DNA of 64,000 bases from Adiantum capillus-veneris (taxonomy: Eukaryota; Streptophyta; Polypodiopsida; Polypodiales; Pteridaceae), in NCBI GenBank assembly GCA_014529385.2, contig CM043944.1, positions 54,481,768 to 54,545,767 of the forward strand. Reading direction: 5' to 3'. Of this stretch, positions 30,328 through 39,903 are shown piece after piece. Each line of letters begins with the position of its first letter. Position 1 is the stretch's first letter. Under the pieces are notes generated by a model that had not been told where the DNA came from, ran no database searches, and was given only the letters and a program-made list of their open reading frames with translations. The translations under genes and the position numbers were made by a program.

Positions 30328-31028
30328 TGTCGTGCTGTGGCACGTGCATGGTGGGAATGGAAGCTAAGCCCTACAATATTATGGATTCTATGTGTATACC
30401 TTAAGTGTGCATAAGTATATGCATTTTTCATTTAGCATGCAAAAAGCTAGTCGAAGTCTGATGTGTCTCTCTTGTTGGGAATGTGTTCGATCCCGGGCTT
30501 CTTTGTGAACCTCTTCTTGAAGCCATGATGAAATGAGCGTATAAAACATACCTCCTATCTACTAGCCATTCTAGGTGGCATATGACATGTATAGCATGGA
30601 CAAAAGTGGCCTTAGTCATAGCATACCCCATGAGGTGTCATTCTACTCATAGTAGGTGTACTTTGGAGTGATTATGGACCTATAAGAATCCCTTAGAAAA
30701 GTGGTTACAAGTTTGTTTGATATCATCCATGATGTATGCCAAGATCTCTCTCATTTTTTTATGAAGCTACTTCATGCACCTGTTCCCAGCATAGCTCAAA
30801 CAACTCTTGACATATGGCGGCAAGGAGAAGATATTTGGAGAAAGATCTAGAAGAATCTCTAGATATTTCTTGAAGAGAAAGATCTAGAAGAACCTCTAGA
30901 TATTTCTTGAAGAGAAAGATCTAGAAACTTTGAAGATAATTTTGAGATATTTTGAAAAGAGACACATTTGGCACACGAATCCGTTGGATATTTCTAAGCA
31001 AATATCTTCTTCAAGAGGCAACTTCACC

Positions 31029-31036
31029 TATAAATA
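31029..31036 (+). promoter_or_regulatory. TATA box of LTR3
   Basis: TATAAATA, conserved with LTR1 and LTR2. It could drive read-out into 32.1 kb. Confidence 0.7.
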
Positions 31037-31269
31037 AAGCCTCTTGCCTCTCACTTGGGAATCAAGAAAACCATCAAGCAATCAAGTGCTCAAGAAATCC
31101 CCATAATCAAGCCACTCTATCAAGCCATCACCCAACCTCCTAGCCATCTCCTTGAGGAAAACTTTCTCTCAATTTCAGCCAACCACATCTTGAGCTTGCT
31201 ACTTCATGCCTAAAGCCTTCTATCTCCTCACTTGTAATACTCATACACTCTATGTAACCTTCTTTCATC

Positions 31270-31275
31270 AATAAA
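31270..31275 (+). terminator. Poly(A) signal of LTR3
   Basis: AATAAA at the conserved LTR position. This is where array transcripts would end. Confidence 0.55.
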
Positions 31276-31467
31276 GACGCATTGTTGGGGGCTTGCAAAC
31301 GGTGTTGGGGACTACTACGCATCATCCACTTCATCAAGTTGGCTACAATACCACAAGTCTTGAGGTGTGCTTCACTTCTTTGGATTAAGCTTGTGTGGGT
31401 CTTTGTGTGTTGGTTGTCTCTCTTATCTCTTTCCTCCATTGTTTGACTGCTTTCTGAGCTTTATTTT

Positions 31468-31686
31468 ATGAATAACCCCAATGGTCTAACTTTTCAACCC
31501 TTTCACTTTGTGCAACATATTAGAATTAACGTTTGTATGAGTCGTAAAATCCACTTCCAACAGAGAATTGTGTTACTCTTTGGGCCGGAAAGACTGCAAG
31601 AAATTCTTCTTTCTCCACGTCCTCTTATTTTGCCACTACTAGACTACTTGAATTCTTTCGATGTGCACATATTTATTCTCCTCTAG
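31468..31686 (+). CDS. LTR leader ORFa (72 aa), LTR3 copy
   Basis: Intact copy starting MNNPNGLTFQ, with LFGPERLQEIL, LILPLLDY and FDVHIFILL. It is the same length as in LTR1. See 6244-6462. Confidence 0.45.
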   Translation: MNNPNGLTFQPFHFVQHIRINVCMSRKIHFQQRIVLLFGPERLQEILLSPRPLILPLLDYLNSFDVHIFILL

Positions 31687-31715
31687 GGGTTGAGTCTTGC
31701 TTTCTTAATATTACT

Positions 31716-31958
31716 ATGAACCAAGAAGACTTGTACACACGGCTCACTCCTATGGCTAGGTAAAATATCTACATCTTTGTAAGCACTAAGTTACAGTTTC
31801 AAAGAACCATTTGCAGTCTATTTGGAACACAACGACTTGCTGTTATAAATACATCAGTGAACCCTTTCATCTTACCTTTGATTAGATATGATCAAAGCCT
31901 TGATGTTTTCATCTTTATTTGTTTTGAGGGTTTCATGTGTGCCTATGTGTGTGTCTGA
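31716..31958 (+). pseudogene. LTR leader ORFb, LTR3 copy with stop
   Basis: Starts MNQEDLYTRL. A CAA to TAA change after PMAR truncates it, and a 1-bp loss near the end extends the frame past the usual stop. Confidence 0.5.
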
Positions 31959-32094
31959 GTGTAAGATTCCAATGCCTGCACACAATGTATTTGATACAAA
32001 CACTAAGCTTAAGCGAAAAGCTTCACAATCTTCCCACAAACCCTCACAGCTAGAGGCCGGACGCCTTCCTGGCAAGACCGCCAACTCTTTGACA

Positions 32095-32098
32095 GCAT
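32095..32098. repeat. Target-site duplication GCAT (right)
   Basis: Matches 5100-5103. Confidence 0.8.
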
Positions 32099-33047
32099 AT
32101 TGAGGAACAAAATGTCTTCATTGGTTTGTTTTGAAATGCGTATCCTGTTGAGTATGTTGATGAATTTCTTATTAGTTTGTCTCATTGTGATTGTTAACTC
32201 AGAGCACTTTATGTGGTCATGCCAAAAAGAGGGTGAGATAGCTTCAAGCAACTCAGGGTTTTTGGAAAAAATCGAAGAGTCCCGTACTATACTAGCTTGG
32301 CAAAGATCGCGGCACAAGAAAACATCAAGACCACCAAATGGAAGGTCGTAGTTGTTTTTTATTGCACGCAAGAGAGAGTCTGCTATAGCAAAGATGTTGG
32401 TTCCAATCAAGGAGACTTCATTAAAAACGACTAATTGTAGGTCTTGATAAAGCAGCCATAGCTCATTCAGCTTCTCAGGTGATAGGGAAGTGTTAATAAC
32501 ATCAGCAGTGGCAAGTGGAGAGCCTAGTGGATAGTGGTTCCACCAATGTTAAAAGCAGCCTTGCCCGTGTATGCCATTAGCAAAGCTTTTGTAGTTGCTG
32601 GGCTGGAATGTGATCTGTGGTTATAGAAATGTGAAGCCCTTGGACAATCAAAATAAGGGTGAAAGTTTTGCGTGTGCCTGCGCCTCCAGTCAGGAAAATG
32701 TGGATTGGTTCTGTGAGAGATATACGTTTTTTCAGCATAATACCATCAAGTATTAGCCTTTGTTGGGCATTAAGTAGTAAAATGCTTTTGTAATACATAT
32801 CATTTGGTTGGAGAAGTATTTTAATGGTTGGTATAGTGTGTGTATGCAATTGGCAATGTTGCATATTTAGGTCTTGTGTGATGCCAGCATGAATATGGGA
32901 GGAAATATTAGATAGTGTTGTAGATGTCAAAGGTGAACTAGTGCCTAATGAGTTGTTGTTAAGGTTGTCTTTCAGTGTTGTGGTTTTAGTGTATTTAGAT
33001 GCATTTGTATTAGTTATAGATTTATTTTGATTGTATACATCTTCCAT
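32099..33047 (-). pseudogene. PIF1-like helicase N-terminal part of the Helentron
   Basis: At 32577-33047 LNAQQRLILDG is followed by IFLTGGAGTRKTF, a Walker A motif with GKT changed to RKT. A frameshift near 32585 is followed by ALLMAYTGKAAFNIGG, typical of Helitron helicases. Then 32099-32410 has MIGTNIFAIADSLLRA, PFGGLDVFL and ELTITMRQTNKKF. Motor protein thought to unwind DNA during rolling-circle transposition. The P-loop Gly-to-Arg change alone would be inactivating. Confidence 0.8.
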
Positions 33048-33850
33048 GTGAGTCCGTTTATTAGATGTTGAGTCTCATTATTTAGCCATGGTAGAAATAG
33101 AAGACATTGTTATCTGTAATAATTATCTAGGTTCTTTGAGACATTATCTGACATATCGTATAATTTTTGGTTTGGTACGTTTTTTGTATGTGTTGCTTGC
33201 TGTAGTGTATGTGGAGGAAAATTTTGCCAATGATATGGCATTGAGCTGGGCAGGACGTGTACAGTATTTGTCTATGCTTGTCTCGTAAAAGATTTCTGTG
33301 CTAGATGGGTCTATGTTTTGAGGTGTTTTCGCTTGAGAAGCATTGTTCCCTCGTGGGGAAGGTTTGTGTTTATGAATACAAATTCCCGAGTTGCATTGTA
33401 GAGAGGTAGAGAAAGTGCAATATATACTTCTTATTGTGAGATTATTTGCTATGTGTTTAGTATTGTGTTTCCTATTTTTCTTAGTCTATCAAATGTAGTT
33501 GCATTGGTTTGAATGCAAGAGTCAAATTGTTCTTAAATTTCTTTGATGAGTGTGTTATCAAATTTTGCTATATATGAGGTGCAATAGGTAGCTGCTCAAT
33601 GTGAATTTAAAATGTATTGTATATCTGAATTCGCATCCCAAAGCTTTGAAATGGTTGGATTGAAATTATATGTGTAAATATCTTTGGTATTTCTTTTCAA
33701 AAAAAGTGTTGGGCATGAGATTGTGGATGCTATAGCTTGGATGTAATCCTTAAATCAAAGGTCCATAGATAGGAGCCACTGTTTGAATATAATATTTGCT
33801 TTATAATTAATCTAGTAGTAATAGACTATCTTTGATTTGTTTGTGTTTCT
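33048..33850 (-). pseudogene. Degraded Rep-helicase linker
   Basis: Lies between Rep and helicase remnants. No continuous frame and no motif I could place, including the Rep tyrosines. Confidence 0.35.
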
Positions 33851-33899
33851 TTTTATTGTGTTGGATATTGTTATGTTGAGAACGATAAGATTCTAAAAT

Positions 33900-34700
33900 C
33901 ATAGTGAAAGGCATCGAGTAGCGGGGAAAGTCAAAGCGACATCCATTGTGTTTTTTGAAGCAAGACTTCTTATGATCGTGTGTTAATTTGAGTTTCTTGT
34001 AAATCTATAGGAAGAAGCATGGCATCAATTGTTATGTACTTATTAATGAACTCCACAACATCTTCGTTGGGATCTTTCCTATAAATAGGAGCATTTTCTA
34101 TCCATAGTAGCCTATGATCATGCTGGCTACCTCGGCTCTAAAACTCGGTTACAAAAAAGTAATCTTTGAGTTTTCCTAATATGGTTATATCTTTGGCTAT
34201 CAATTTCTTCATCCCATTAAATTAGTTCAAGTAAAGGCGGGCTCTTGCTACAGGGTCGAACCGGACCAAATCTCGTATATATGACACTTCTGTTTGTGTG
34301 CTTGCACGCACAATGGGGTTGAGCTTAGCAAGCTCCAATCAAAGTTTTCCAATGTTTCTTAGCCACAGAAAATGTGACAAATAATGCTAGTGGTCCGAGC
34401 TATCTAATCATAGCGAAGACAATTTTTTTTCAATTTTTCTTTTTAGTCAGGTGATGTTCACAATGCCACAAAGTTACGATACCCAAAATGGGAAGACAAT
34501 ACCTTCTCAATGTCAGTATCTCCAACAACTTGTCTGGCCACTAGTGTATTGTGATTTAGCTTGCCTTTGTACATACGGATCCAAATAGACCATAGGATTG
34601 TTTGAGTCATTATTTTGAATGTTTTGAAAAAAAGAATCTCTATATTTAGTGAGAATCTTCTATCACTGTGCATAAGTTCCCATTGAGCCACATGTTGATA
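33900..34700 (-). pseudogene. HUH Rep domain of the Helentron
   Basis: 34458-34691 has MHSDRRFSLNIEILFF, like the Helitron pre-Rep block. Downstream, in interrupted frames, are LGPLALFVTFSVAKKHW and, at 34079-34140, SRGSQHDHRLLWIENAP. In Helitrons the RGxxHxH box binds the metal of the nicking enzyme, and here HDH (34114-34122) fits. Rep would nick and join single strands. Several stops make it inactive. The catalytic tyrosine region was not identified. Confidence 0.7.
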
Positions 34701-34871
34701 TTAATGCTTAGCAAGTGTACGGTATTTATGGGGCTCACCATAGAAAATAGTAGGGAAACTAAGTTCTTCACAGTATTCATCTTTGGAAATACTCAAAAGA
34801 CTATTTTCCTCAGCAGGAGCTACGAAGAAGATTTTGTCGTTATAATCGACTACTTGTTGTGATGACTCAAT

Positions 34872-35180
34872 TCAGTGGAGCAGGACATCTGTGGCTAGAT
34901 CATCTTCTTTTGGTGGTTGATTGTTGTCGGCAGAATCATCAGGCAAAGGGCAATGACTATGGAAATGTCTTAGCCACTTGTTGTTTAGAGTAATTTTTTT
35001 GTTCTTGTATGAAGATGCTTGCAATAGCTGAGCAGTGACTTTCATTGTAAGCAATGGCCGGACAACCCCGAAAAGGTAGCCATGATTGTATTGTAGATGA
35101 CATTTAACAACCACTAGTATCAAGGCTTCATCATGAATAAACCTCGGCATTATTTTTTGTGTTCTCCCCAAGGATTCCAA
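34872..35180 (-). pseudogene. Helentron N-terminal region
   Basis: An open 102-aa stretch with LVVVKCHLQYNHGYLFGVVRPLLT and NNKWLRHFHSHCPLPDD. It resembles the block ahead of Rep in plant and animal Helitrons (a VRP motif followed by a short helical segment). It lies directly upstream of Rep in the same orientation. Confidence 0.5.
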
Positions 35181-35198
35181 AACATTAACAATGCTACC

Positions 35199-35459
35199 TC
35201 ACAATCCAAATTGACCATTGTATGTAGGCAAAATTGGCAGTGACAAGGTGGTTTCTAAATGATTTAACTTCTCTACTGTAGGCAAGGGCAGGTTAAATCC
35301 TATGGAATTCAATCGGGTGAGCAGGGCACCATGATCTTGCCTTTTACGGCCGCATGAAGTGCAAACATAGTTTTCATCTATCTCGTTGTTTCTAGCCCTC
35401 TCAAGTGCCGACCTACGTGCTTTTTGAGCTAATTGTGAAAAAACGTTAAACGTCCACAT
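35199..35459 (-). pseudogene. Helentron N-terminal zinc-finger-like segment
   Basis: 86-aa frame with YVCTSCGRKRQDHG (one C-x2-C pair) and a following LTRLNSIGFNLPLPT. The cysteine pair suggests a zinc finger whose second half is lost or lies elsewhere. Confidence 0.4.
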
Positions 35460-36915
35460 TTACATTGATATATAGGAACATCGTTCGTTGTTTCTATGTA
35501 CTGTTGTATAGATTTTTTTTGTGGGGATGCTTGTTCAATGTTTATGTTCAAGGGAGTTGTGGGGTGTAATTGTGTTTTAAGTTTTTTAGTTTTTGCTTTA
35601 TTGCACCTATTTCCAAGATGGTCCTATCACCCAAGCAAGAAAATTGTCTTGCCTGGAGACAGGGAGTCCATTCGGTTGCTGGAGAAGCAAAGCTTTCAAT
35701 GATTTCGTTTCTTCTTTGTCCCAGGTACGATACTTGCATTTGTGCGAGCATCAGTTGCCTCCCAAGTAAAAAAACAAGCAACCACTTCTATCGATAATGT
35801 TTATTTTGTGCAATGTTGTTGGATCGGCTCCACCATTAAATATTTTTGTTTTGGGTGAAGTTATTAGCACACCGTAAATATGGAAATCACATGCAATACT
35901 AAATCTAAAGGAGAATACATGGATAATATCAAGTGCAACACCAATAGATGATGTGTGGCTATTCAATACTTGGGTCAAAATGGAGGAATCGTGTCTACTC
36001 GAAGCCAAATGCGCCAAATAAGGTGTCATCATTGGTGTTTGCTACAACGATACTCTCATCGCGTTGGTGCAGCCAAAGTCGGTCTAAGCTAGGAGATGGT
36101 CTATGCTAGGCAGAGGCAGCAGGCAAGTGCAGTGCAAAAGGCTAGGGCAGGTGCCAAGGACCTGGGCAGCCAGAAAAGTATGCCTGAGGTGTTTTTTTAG
36201 GCTAAAAGTTCTGCAGGATTTTCCAAATGGGATGGCAGATGAAGATTTTTGAAGTGTCCTAAAATGTAGTGCTCAGTGTGCTCTAGAAGTCGGTCCAGAC
36301 GGCTCATCAAACGGAGCCTCGATGTACAAGATACTAAAGTTTAAAGCTGGAGTGTGTAGCAGATCCCCGATGGACAAGGTAGCTGGGGATAGGTGGCCCA
36401 GGCAGGTGTCAGTGGATACATGTGTAGAGCTCAAGTTGTGGAGCATGCCTGTCTTTTTGGATCATGAATAGGAGCTCTGGATAGCAAGTTATGGCCATTA
36501 GAAGATTTCCCGAGGGCCAGGTTTGAGCCCACTTACCAGCACTAGAGGATGTGCTGTCTGGTATCTTTTTGGCCTCACCAAGGTTCTCAAAGATAGTAAA
36601 CACCATGAGGAGTGAGCACAAATCAACGATGCGTCAATCGGATACTCTGTTAGCAAGGTGCGGCAAGATCAAGTCGGGGGAATTTGTCTGTGAAAAGTTT
36701 GCACGTAGATTTTCCTATTTTTTGTGGCCTTAGATAGCGAGCTCAGGAGATCAGAATGTGGTGAGGTTCGCACGGCTAAGCGGCCAACTTAGCGATGATC
36801 CGGCATAACTTTACGGCTCTTCCATCAAGCATGTAAGCAGTGAGTGTCACTTGTGGGGAGAAAGAGGAAAAAAGTGGATTTTTAAAGGGTTTTTCCAACC
36901 CCTCTTAAGGGGGAA
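35460..36915. other. Unassigned; possible Helentron 5' end and LTR-element 3' end
   Basis: Short minus-strand frames at 35548-36032 have no recognised motif. From about 36050 the base composition becomes GC-richer. The stretch ends with CTTAAGGGGGAA, a polypurine-tract-like sequence, just before 36916. Confidence 0.35.
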
Positions 36916-37202
36916 TGTCCAGGAGCTGCCGCGTGGCCTCTGCATAACCCACATGTGCAAGAGGGCATGAGACTCTTTTGAAGTGTGTAAAGGGAAAGAC
37001 CTCCCTTGGAGCTCCCTGAGCTATGGGGGTGGGCGCTGTTGGCGGGCAGCGGCCCTGCAGAGTGGTGATGGTGATGTTTTGGCCAGCGCTGGCGGAGCGG
37101 GGTGGCTCGCTGGCGGTGGCCCTAGTGGATGACGTGGCAGGCCCGATTAGAGGTTGGTCCCGCGGCCCAGTTGGGCCCCAAGTTTTTGAGATAGAGAGGG
37201 AG

Positions 37203-37226
37203 GGCAATAGCGATATCGCTATTGCC
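37203..37226. repeat. 24-bp perfect palindrome
   Basis: GGCAATAGCGAT and its exact reverse complement meet without a spacer. Imperfect pairing extends outward through GGGA...TCCC. Confidence 0.95.
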
Positions 37227-37489
37227 TTTCCCTTACATGAAAGGGGAGAGTCCCACAGCATAGGCAACAAGAGCCAGGGAGGGCTGTCCCGTAGGCAGTA
37301 AGCAAAGAGAAAGGAGGGGAGAGAGTTCAAGGGCGGCAAGGTTGGCCAAGCAAAAGCGAGGTCCACATAAAGGCCAAAGCCAAAGAGAGAAGGCCGTCCA
37401 AGCAAAGAGCAAAAGCAAAAGTCAAAAGTGGAAGCCAGACCAAGGGGAAGGAGGAGAGAGAAAAGAAGAGAGAAGTGGCAGGAGGAGTC

Positions 37490-37493
<4 letters not shown>

Positions 37494-37535
<42 letters not shown>
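37494..37535. repeat. (GA)n microsatellite
   Basis: About 42 bp of GA repeat. Confidence 0.95.
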
Positions 37536-37538
<3 letters not shown>

Positions 37539-37647
37539 AAGTTAGGTCAATGGTACAGTGCAAGGTAGCACACCCAAAGAGGTAAAAATGGAAGATAAAA
37601 ATAAAAAATAAAAAAATCCCTGGGGGGAAATAGCAACATTGCTAATG

Positions 37648-37670
37648 CCCCCCCCCCCCCCCCCCCCCCC
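37648..37670. repeat. Poly(C) run, 23 bases
   Basis: 23 consecutive C (poly-G on minus). Rare in plant DNA and prone to length errors. Confidence 0.85.
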
Positions 37671-38553
37671 AAGAGCAAAAGAGAGAGGAAAAGAGCAGAT
37701 GAAGCAAAGCAGTGCCCCCTTCTCAAAGATACCAAAAATGGATGCCATATGGACCAATTGAAGAGCAATTTTCCCAAATTGAAGACACCCCCCCATAAAA
37801 GTCAAAAATTTAAAAAATTAGAGGCTTTTTCCTAGCTTTTTGGGTGTCGTTTGAAGCTTGCAAAGTGGTGCTCTCTGACAGAGGAGTGTGCCTGTCAAAG
37901 CCCTTTGTATTTTCTTGCAAAAATGGCCATGGTGATGGAAGTGTGAGCGAGTGTACATGTCTTTTGAAATGCAATCAATCCACTGTTGCCCCATCTTGAT
38001 GTTGTTTCCCCTTCCCCCCTTCTCTTTCTCCTGCTCTAGTGTTTCCCCTCGGTGCCGGCTGTGTGGAAGTGTGTGCCCCCCGGACCGATGGTGTTTTGTG
38101 TGAGAGAGTGAGATTGAGCGGTTGTGAGTGTGTGTAAGGGTGAAGACAGGTCATGGCAATAGGTGTGCGTTGTGTGGTGGATCTGTGGAGTGTGTGAGCA
38201 GTGTAAATTGAGTAGGTGCTGGTCTACTAGTGTAAGGTGTGTTGTTTGAAGGTGTTTTTTGAGAGGATAGGGGTGTTGTGGATACCCTGAGCTATAGAGA
38301 GGCCCTTGTGTTTGTGCCGGGTGTGTTCCCCCATTCCCCCTCTCCAGCGTCTAGCATGATATTGTTAATTTTTTGCAATGACGAGTGTGACTTTATTATT
38401 TTATTGAGCATGAGAAAAACATTATTATTCCATGGGTGACTAGCTAGGAAAGCACTATCAATATCATTCTAAATGAGTTGTTCAAAAGATGCATTCTGGT
38501 TGCTTGAGGAACCCACGTAAATGCAGTTTTCCCCCTCCCTTGGGCTATGCGGC

Positions 38554-38556
<3 letters not shown>

Positions 38557-38644
<88 letters not shown>
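38557..38644. repeat. (GA)n microsatellite
   Basis: About 88 bp of GA repeat. Confidence 0.97.
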
Positions 38645-38647
<3 letters not shown>

Positions 38648-38743
38648 GAATTTACAAGATGGACAATGGATGAAATCAATATAGTATAAAGAGTGTTTTT
38701 ATGCCTGGAGGTGATGGAGCTTCAATGGTGTATAGGAAGAGTG

Positions 38744-39007
38744 CTACTTTGTCTCTTCGACAAAAGATGTGACAAGGACTAACTTGTTGACGGTGAATTT
38801 GCGAGTTTGGACAAGGGAGGCTAGTAGCTCACGTGCATCCAGTACATCAAAAGCATAAAAGTCAACAAAGTTTTTGTCAAGATGCAACACTTTGTCGTCT
38901 ACGTCACCCGCTAAGTAAACATCAATTGGGGAAGCTTTGTTGGTCAAAATCTTTCCTTCAAGCTTGGGCACCAAACCATAGTTGTAGATTTTGAGCAGAC
39001 AGGGCAA
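38744..39007 (-). pseudogene. Unrecognised coding-like segment, 3' part of a disrupted gene
   Basis: An open 87-aa minus-strand frame with a biased, protein-like composition (VYLAGDVDDKVLHLDKNFVD, FTVNKLVLVTSF). It ends in a stop at 38744 and lies in the same orientation as 39134-39454 and 44765-45835, so all may belong to one gene. No family recognised. Confidence 0.35.
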
Positions 39008-39133
39008 AAAGCTGCCTCTTGTTGGTGTTGAATCTTAGTAGATTTGCATTGAACGCAAAAACGTTCCACCAAAATTGAGTTCACATTCACAAAGTGCAAT
39101 GTGCGAGTCACCTATGTATATCCACTTGACGAG

Positions 39134-39454
39134 TTAGAGCTTTCTTGAGCTATTATGGTGAAAAAATAAAAGTAAGATCAATACTTCTTGATTTTGACCA
39201 ACATCAAGTATATAGGCCTTATATGCTTCCTCCAAATGATGCTTGAGACGATAACTTTTGTTGCATGCTAGGATAGTAATATCCAAGGCTGAGAATGTAT
39301 TGCTCCGGCATGTGAAGGAACCTATGTTTCGTGCAACAGACATAGGATGAACATCGGTCTCAAGAGCACAAAAGATAGCATGGTAATCATCTTTGCGTGC
39401 ATTCATGAAGCTAAGTTGTGATGGCAAGAGAGGGAAAATATTATAAAGAAACAA
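39134..39454 (-). pseudogene. Unrecognised coding-like segment of the same gene
   Basis: A 106-aa frame with SFMNARKDDYHAIFCALE and GSFTCRSNTFSALDITIL. It lies 78 bp left of the copia element. If the copia element and one AAGAT are removed, this region is contiguous with 44680-45061. No domain call. Confidence 0.35.
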
Positions 39455-39526
39455 ATCTATAAAAGGGCAAAGATAAGGAAGTCTTACAGTGGCACAATCC
39501 TCAGCTGCTGGTCCAGCCTCAACAAC

Positions 39527-39531
39527 AAGAT
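39527..39531. repeat. Target-site duplication AAGAT (left)
   Basis: Repeated at 44675-44679. Confidence 0.88.
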
Positions 39532-39853
39532 TGTAAACAATGAGGATGCAAGAGAGCTACACAAGACAAGCACAAAGCACATAGAGATGGAAAGCTTCTT
39601 CTTATTCTTCACAGAAAAGAGAGTACAAAATGACTAAGTGCTAAAGCTGAAAAGTAGCACATATGTACATGCGGTCACTTAGTGTGAACTCGCTAGAAGC
39701 GTACTAGGCTGGCACTATAAGTGTAGTCCAGCTGTAGAATCACTGGCAGAGATCCTCCGTGTCGGTCACCTAACGCGCCAGTGAGTAAATGCTGTAAGCG
39801 GCCAAGACCCGTAGTGGATGCCAGATCAAGGAGGAGAGCTCGACATCTCAACA
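39532..39853 (-). repeat. 3' LTR of the copia element
   Basis: 322 bp, near-identical to 44353-44674. Ends TGTTGAGATG.../...TTTACA in element orientation. Confidence 0.92.
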
Positions 39854-39866
39854 CTCCCCATCAAGC
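39854..39866 (-). promoter_or_regulatory. Polypurine tract of the copia element
   Basis: Minus-strand CTTGATGGGGAG just before the 3' LTR, a classic copia plus-strand primer. Confidence 0.75.
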
Positions 39867-39903
39867 TCTGCATGTCGCAGAGTCCAAGCATAGTCCGAAA
39901 ACG

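Larger units (their letters stand above)
5104..32094 (+). mobile_element. Tandem Ty3 retrotransposon array: LTR-A-LTR-B-LTR
   Basis: Three directly repeated ~1.76 kb LTRs (5104-6857, 13439-15206, 30328-32094) enclose two homologous internal regions. Unit A is 6858-13438. Unit B is 15207-30327 and contains a later 9.26 kb Tat-like insertion. The whole array is flanked by one GCAT duplication, so it behaves as one insertion with a shared central LTR. Each internal region starts with a primer-binding-like TGGTGAACCCGAC and ends in a purine tract before the next LTR. Coding order is gag, protease, RT, RNase H, integrase (Ty3 order). Both units carry stops, and one stop is shared (11862 and 28691). 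Confidence 0.85.
30328..32094 (+). repeat. LTR3 of the Ty3 array
   Basis: Third ~1.77 kb LTR. It starts TGTCGTGCTG and ends TTTGACA, where homology to LTR1 and LTR2 stops and Helentron sequence resumes. Confidence 0.9.
32095..35459 (-). mobile_element. Helentron/Helitron2-type transposon, right (5') part
   Basis: Minus-strand coding remnants in Helitron order are an N-terminal region (34872-35459), HUH Rep (about 33900-34691) and PIF1-like helicase (32099-33047). The coding sequence runs into the insertion point and continues at 5103. Multiple frameshifts are present. The 5' terminus is not located and may lie in 35460-36050. Confidence 0.75.
36916..38358 (+). mobile_element. Probable LTR fragment
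   Basis: Begins TGTCCAGG directly after a purine tract (AAGGGGGAA), as a 3' LTR would, and may end near CGTCTAGCA. It contains a 24-bp perfect palindrome, a GA tract (37494-37535), a C23 run and a CAATCAATCC-type polyadenylation region near 37970. No second copy lies in the window, so the call is tentative. Confidence 0.4.

Noticed and set aside
5104-32094. Integrated pararetrovirus as an explanation of the FLDD-type array
   Set aside because: Three LTRs, primer site, purine tracts, a target duplication and an integrase with D-D-E are present, which fits an LTR retrotransposon.
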